A stretch of 64,000 nt of DNA from Zanthoxylum bungeanum. Taxonomy: Eukaryota; Streptophyta; Magnoliopsida; Sapindales; Rutaceae. The position numbers were made by a program, and so were the translations under genes. Positions 59,570 through 64,000 of this stretch are shown in pieces (position 1 is the stretch's first letter; each line of letters opens with the position of its first letter). The DNA lies in contig SKCR01023820.1 of the NCBI GenBank assembly GCA_019454045.1, positions 1 through 64,000 of the forward strand, in the 5' to 3' direction. The notes under the pieces were generated by a model. That model saw only the letters and a list, made by a program, of their open reading frames with translations, ran no database searches and was not told the DNA's origin.

Positions 59570-61763
59570 CCTGAATCTCTGCATACATCACCATATATAA
59601 GCCAATAACCTTAAAGAAATATGGTCTAGTTGGTTCCTCCAATACCTATAACCCATAATGGAAGAATCATCTCAACTTTCCATGGAACAATACTTTGGGG
59701 CAGGGATTACATGAAATGGACAATCCTCCATTTGGATTCTAACAGCAGAATAAAGGACAAGGGTATGAAAAGAAGCCAGGAAAAGAAGATTTTCTTGTCA
59801 AGATGCTCAAAAAGTAAGAGGCCAAATACAACGCTTTGTTTCAAAGTCAAGCAGAATCTTTGAAGACATTGGAGAATCAATTTGGACAACTGGCCAATGC
59901 TCAGAGCTATAGACCATAAGGAACCCTTCCTAGCGACACAGAACCAAATCCAATGAGCAGAGGGAAGGAACAATGCCAAGCTATCACCTTGAAGAGCGGC
60001 ACTGTAATTAATAAAGATGTTGCAGTCACAGCACCTAATAAGGAAGTTCCATAAAAGAGAAATAAAGCAGATCCGAAGATAGAAGATAAGAAGTAAAGAG
60101 AAAGTGATCTAGAAAGATTAACTCTACCATCACATCTTCTGTAGCATCTTCAGAAACATAAGTTGGACAAGCAATTCGCTTGATTCTTGAATATTTTCAA
60201 AAAGTTTCACAACAACATCCCATTTGCATAAGCGCTGGAGAAGATGCCCAGTTATGTCAAATTCATGAAGGATGTTTGTTAAGAAAGCGAAAATTGGATG
60301 ATTTCGAAATTGTAGCACTTATAGAAGAGTGTAGTGCCATTATTCAAAGAAAGCTCCCTCTAAAACTAAAGGATCTCGCCAGCTTTATTATCCATTGCAC
60401 CATAGGGAACCATTATTTTGGTAAGGCTTTATGTGATTTGGGTGCTAGCATTAACTTGATGCCCTTATCTATTTACGAGAAACTACAGCTATGAAAGCAA
60501 AGCCCACCTCAGTCACTTTACAACTTGCTGAAATCCCACCTCAGTCACTTTTCAAATTCATGAAGGATGTTTGTTAAGAAAGCGAAAATTGGATCATTTC
60601 GAAATTGTAGCACTTATAGAAGAGTGTAGTGCCATTATTCAAAGAAAGCTCCCTCTAAAACTAAAGGATCTCGCCAGCTTTACTATCCCTTGCACCATAG
60701 GGAACCATTATTTTGGTAAGGCTTTATGTGATTTAGGTGCTAGCATTAACTTGATGCCCTTATCTATTTACGAGAAACTACAGCTATGAAAGCCAAGCCC
60801 ACCTCAGTCACTTTACAACTTGCTGAAAGATCACTCACATATCCAATATGAGTAGTAGAAGACGTACTTGTCAAGGTGGACAAATTTTTTTTCCCAGTAG
60901 ACTTCATTGTGCTGGACATGGAGGAATACAGAGAGGTACACATCATCCTTGGGATACCATTCTTAGCAACTGGTAGAACCATCATAGATGTGCAAAAATG
61001 TGAGTAAATCATGAGGCTGGAAGACCAATAACTAACGTTCAACGTGTTTAAGCCATGAAATTTCCAAGTGATGAATGAGAGGAGAAATGCTTTAGACTTT
61101 ACATAGTAAATAGTGTCATTCAGAACATAGATGCAAAGCAATCTTTAACTGACAAACTTGAAGCATGCATCACCAATATGTATGATAAAGAATTAGATGA
61201 GGAGATTCTGGAATGTATAAACTATCTCGATTCACCCCCTCGATTCAGACCGAAACAACAGGTAGAAAGCTTGGAACTTTTGACAAAAGAACGAGTCAAG
61301 CACTCGATAGAAGAACAACCACAGCTGGAACTAAAGCCACTTCGAAGCCACCTCAGGTATGCATACTTCGAGGACTCTTCTGGATTACCTGTTATTATTT
61401 CATCGTCTCTAACTTGGGTGCAGAAGGATAAATTTGTAAGAGTGCTACGTGAGCACAAGATAACTATTGGCTGGACTATAGCAGACATACGAGGCATCAG
61501 TCTATCATTTTACATGCATAAAATCTTGATGAATGATGAATACACAGCTACAGTAGAACATCAACGAAGGCTGAATCCAATCATTAAGGAAGTAGTGAAG
61601 AAAGAAATCATCAAGTGGTTGGATGCAAGCATTATCTACCATATCTCTGACATATCTTGGGTAAACCCTATGCAGTGTGTACCCAAGAAATGAAGAATGA
61701 CTGTAGTCACCAATGACAAGAATGAGCTAATTCCGACAAGAACAGTGACTGGTTAGAGATTGT
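59570..61763 (+). pseudogene. Decayed Athila gag, protease and RT start
   Basis: Gag C-terminus is visible near 59640-59930 (HNGRIISTFHGTILWGRD in a shifted frame; later ESLKTLENQFGQLANAQSYR). Protease-region wording TIGNHYFGKALCDLGASIN is at 60395-60455; DLGAS is the active-site variant typical of Athila. It is present twice because of a 295-bp duplication. 60830-61010 continues the protease (VLDMEEYREVHIILGIPF). RT starts within 61178-61693 (LNPIIKEVVKKEIIKWLDA, NPMQCVPKK) and stops after TVTG at about 61755. Many stops. The piece ends where the LOG-like sequence begins. Confidence 0.85.
60257..60823 (+). repeat. 295-bp tandem duplication in the Athila protease region
   Basis: Copies start at 60257 and 60552 with TCAAATTCATGAAGGATG and both reach the CCCACCTCAGTCACTTT stretch. 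A few substitutions separate them. Each copy has its own DLGAS motif. Confidence 0.9.
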
Positions 61764-62163
61764 GTACGAAGAAGAATACATTATCTCAGGTATGTCTGAA
61801 AGACTTTCTGAAATGATTAATCATGCTGATGATTTTATTGCTTTACCAGGTGGGCTGGGCAGGAGGGAAGAAATATTCACAGTGGTATCTTGGGCGAAGT
61901 TGAACATTCACCAGAAACCCATTGGACTATTTAATGTTGATGGATTTTTCGATTTCCTCTTTGTATTTCTTGAAGATGCCAAAAGAAATGGGTTTATTTC
62001 AAAACCAATAGAAGATATCTTCCTAACTGTAAAAACAACTAATAATTTAATTGACCAACTCTTAGCTTATGAACCAAAAATCGACCATATTCTTTCCAAG
62101 TTGAACTAGTCTGGTAACGATCGTGGCAAAAAGCGCAGAGTAAATATGGATCTTAATCTATAG
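61762..62163 (+). pseudogene. LOG-type cytokinin phosphoribohydrolase, 3' part, intron-less and mutated
   Basis: The frame reads VYEEEYIISGMSERLSEMIN, then HADDFIALPGGLGRREEIF and LNIHQKPIGLFNVDGFFDF up to KIDHILSKLN. LOG enzymes release active cytokinin bases from their nucleotides in the cytosol; the signature is PGGxGTxxE. Here Thr and its neighbour are replaced (PGGLGRREE), which should harm the active site. The frame meets TAG at 62107-62109, where Trp would be expected. Beyond it the same frame continues SGNDRGKKRRVNMDLNL to a stop at 62161-62163, so the original tail was longer and basic, ending in an EAR-like DLNL. The N-terminal half is missing. Athila DNA in the same orientation lies on both sides. 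No introns interrupt about 400 bp. Confidence 0.83.
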
Positions 62164-62655
62164 TTTTCTTTTTAGTCATAGATGAAATTTTCAATTCCAC
62201 ACTAACCAGGTGATGTTTTCTAAACTCTTTTTCTTCTTTTTCAGACATTGGGGATAATGTCTCAATTAGGTTGGGGGGATAGTTGACTAGTTTATTTTTG
62301 TTTCTTTATTTTTATTGTTGTGATTAAGTTTTTATTATGTTGTTTTTGCTTTATTGTTGTTTTTGTTTTGTTGCTATTTGTGTGTGAAAAAAATATTTTG
62401 TTTTGATTTTATTTTATGTTTTTAACTACACACAAACTAACAATAATTTTTTGACTAACCAAGTGGAATTGTTGTTTTGAGATAGTTGTGTAAGGGTTTT
62501 CTACTCCTGAGACGTATCTCAGTTTAATTCGTAACAAGTTATTTTTATTTATTTCCTTTTGAATTATTTAAATTTGTGAATTCTCCATAATATTGATTAA
62601 ATTTGATCTTCATATGCTCATTTGACAGGCATTATCTGTAGGGGTTTTTAGGAGG
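62164..62655 (+). mobile_element. Athila-type 3' internal sequence
   Basis: ACATTGGGGATAATGTCTC with TTGGGGGGATAG at 62245-62283 corresponds to the trailer that Athila-like elements carry after pol (minus-strand equivalent ACATTGGGGACAATGC near 44700 in element C). The first 60-80 bases may be LOG 3' UTR. T-rich DNA follows. No coding frame. Confidence 0.55.
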
Positions 62656-64000
62656 TGAATCTGGTAACGCAGCGGAAGCGGTGAAAATCCGAATTTCAAA
62701 TTTCAAAATTTTTCTCGGATTAATTAAATAAACATATTTATTTAATATTCCAATAATCAAATTATGAAATAAAATTCAATAAATCATATTTAAGTGAATT
62801 TACCAAATTACCCTTACTTTGGTATTTTGTCCGTTTTAGTCCGAAATTGATCTAATCAATTTTGAATGATTCTAAATCATTTCTAAGATGAACTTAGAAT
62901 GTTCAAAACACCAAAGAAACCAAAATCCCCAAATTTTCTCACCAAAGCCGAGAGCACCTTAAAGGGGGGGTTTGTGCATTTTGTCATTTCATGCATCAAA
63001 ACACATCAAGATGTAATCCAATGAACATGAAACTTTATATGCATCATATACACACACAAATACACAACATATATGAAAAGCCCCAAATTTGGAATTGGTC
63101 ATGAACCCTAATTTTTCAATTTCCACAAATTGGACAAATTAGACCAAATACATTAAATCAATTACTTCAATCATCATTCTTCCATCCAATCCAAGTCTCA
63201 ACACAATGAAACAACTCAAGATCAAATATAGTTCATTTAAGAGTGGGTCAATAACTCTAGATTAGTAACATGTTTTCCAAAACCTTAAAAGAAAGTTTAC
63301 AACTATAATAGTCACAACCTTCCTTCACCATACATGCTCAACACTTCAATCAAACTTCCATCAACAAAAACACAAAGAAATAAAGAAATAAATAATCTAA
63401 TAACATCACATGTTGAAGCCTAGAACCTAAGGAACATTTTCCTCTCTAATAGCAAGTTTGAAAAACTTACTAAAATCCAAGCTTTCTTTGATTTTCTTTC
63501 TTTTCTCAAGCTTTCCTTAGTTTCTTCAATGGAGTTTTCTTTTGTAAAGTGTATTAGGTTAAGTGTAAAGTGAAATGAAAATCAATATATACTTGCACAA
63601 ATGTGCCTTGGCCGAAAATCACAAGACATATACAAGTTTGGTAATTTCATTTTCATTTCAACTTAATTTGGTCAACTTGCATAAATATCTAAATAGAACT
63701 TTATTAGATATTTAATTAAGTCAACAAAAGCAACTAACATCATTTACTTTAATATCCTAATGTAAGATATTTATATTTTAATTAATTTAATCATTTAACA
63801 ATTAAATAATTAATTAATTAATCAAATACAAATATATTAAATATATGTATAATATTTACATTAAATATTAAAAACATACATTCATTTAGGATATAAGTCA
63901 AATAACTCATTTTGACTATTAATTAATGTGTATTTAAATTAATCAAGTATTAAATGTAAATACACAATAATTAGGCAAATGACTATCTAGTCCCTTTAGC
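62656..64000 (-). mobile_element. Probable copia LTR, minus orientation, running off the window
   Basis: Near 62667 the minus strand reads CGCTTCCGCTGCGTTACC, a phrase common next to copia LTR ends. Rightwards come AT-rich DNA, a leader with GAAAGAAAATCAAAGAAAGC (63480-63500, minus), a TATA-like TATATATTG near 63583, and AT-rich U3-like DNA. No coding frame. The other end and any target duplication lie outside. Confidence 0.4.

Noticed and set aside
61762..62109. Intact short LOG gene
   Set aside because: Half of the protein is missing, the PGGxGT motif is altered, and the frame stops before the natural tail.

Overview
The window is nuclear DNA from a flowering plant, most likely a eudicot. 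The evidence is spliced GT-AG host genes, an organelle-targeted pentatricopeptide repeat gene, AT-rich intergenic DNA, and dense nests of Ty1/copia and Ty3/gypsy LTR retrotransposons with plant-type primer-binding sites. The species cannot be named from the sequence.

Host genes are few. At 1-1358 (+) are the last exons of an ARF1-class small GTPase, whose first visible intron holds a small repetitive insertion. At 2882-4402 (-) is an intact single-exon P-class PPR gene. At 26644-26926 (-) is exon 1 of a galactinol synthase, broken by a 7-bp duplication and cut off from its promoter (56822-57528) by a retrotransposon nest of about 30 kb. At 61762-62163 (+) is an intron-less, mutated 3' part of a LOG-type cytokinin-activating enzyme, lying between two Athila segments.

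Almost everything else is LTR retrotransposon. 4822-8336: Athila-type LTR and internal pieces. 8337-11584: minus-strand copia element, truncated. 11585-14323 and 24253-24614: a Tat-type element split by a full-length copia element (14324-24252; LTRs of about 1.9 kb, TSD GGAAG). 24615-26184: Athila-type PBS and LTR. 26949-56816: one chromovirus-like Ty3/gypsy element (TSD CTAAG) with later insertions inside it: a non-autonomous, repeat-rich Tat element (28992-40519), a non-autonomous Athila element (41667-47883), an unidentified LTR (about 51126-56200) and, inside that, a Tat solo LTR (52886-55526, TSD GTGAT). 57529-59533: Athila solo LTR (TSD GAAAA). 59534-61763 and 62164-62655: plus-strand Athila coding and 3' pieces around the LOG copy. 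62656-64000: probable copia LTR.

The most interesting signals are: the probable capture of a LOG retrocopy by Athila; the silencing of a galactinol synthase by insertion next to its start codon; a dense ACGT-core (bZIP/G-box-like) array with an interleaved 14-bp motif array in one solo LTR; a duplication of the chromovirus gag/protease region with a filler-type junction; and a 3.3-kb inverted repeat of copia ends. No intact retrotransposon polyprotein survives. Boundaries and TSDs were read by eye; lineage names (Athila, Tat, chromovirus, Tork/Angela) rest on motifs and are tentative where stated.
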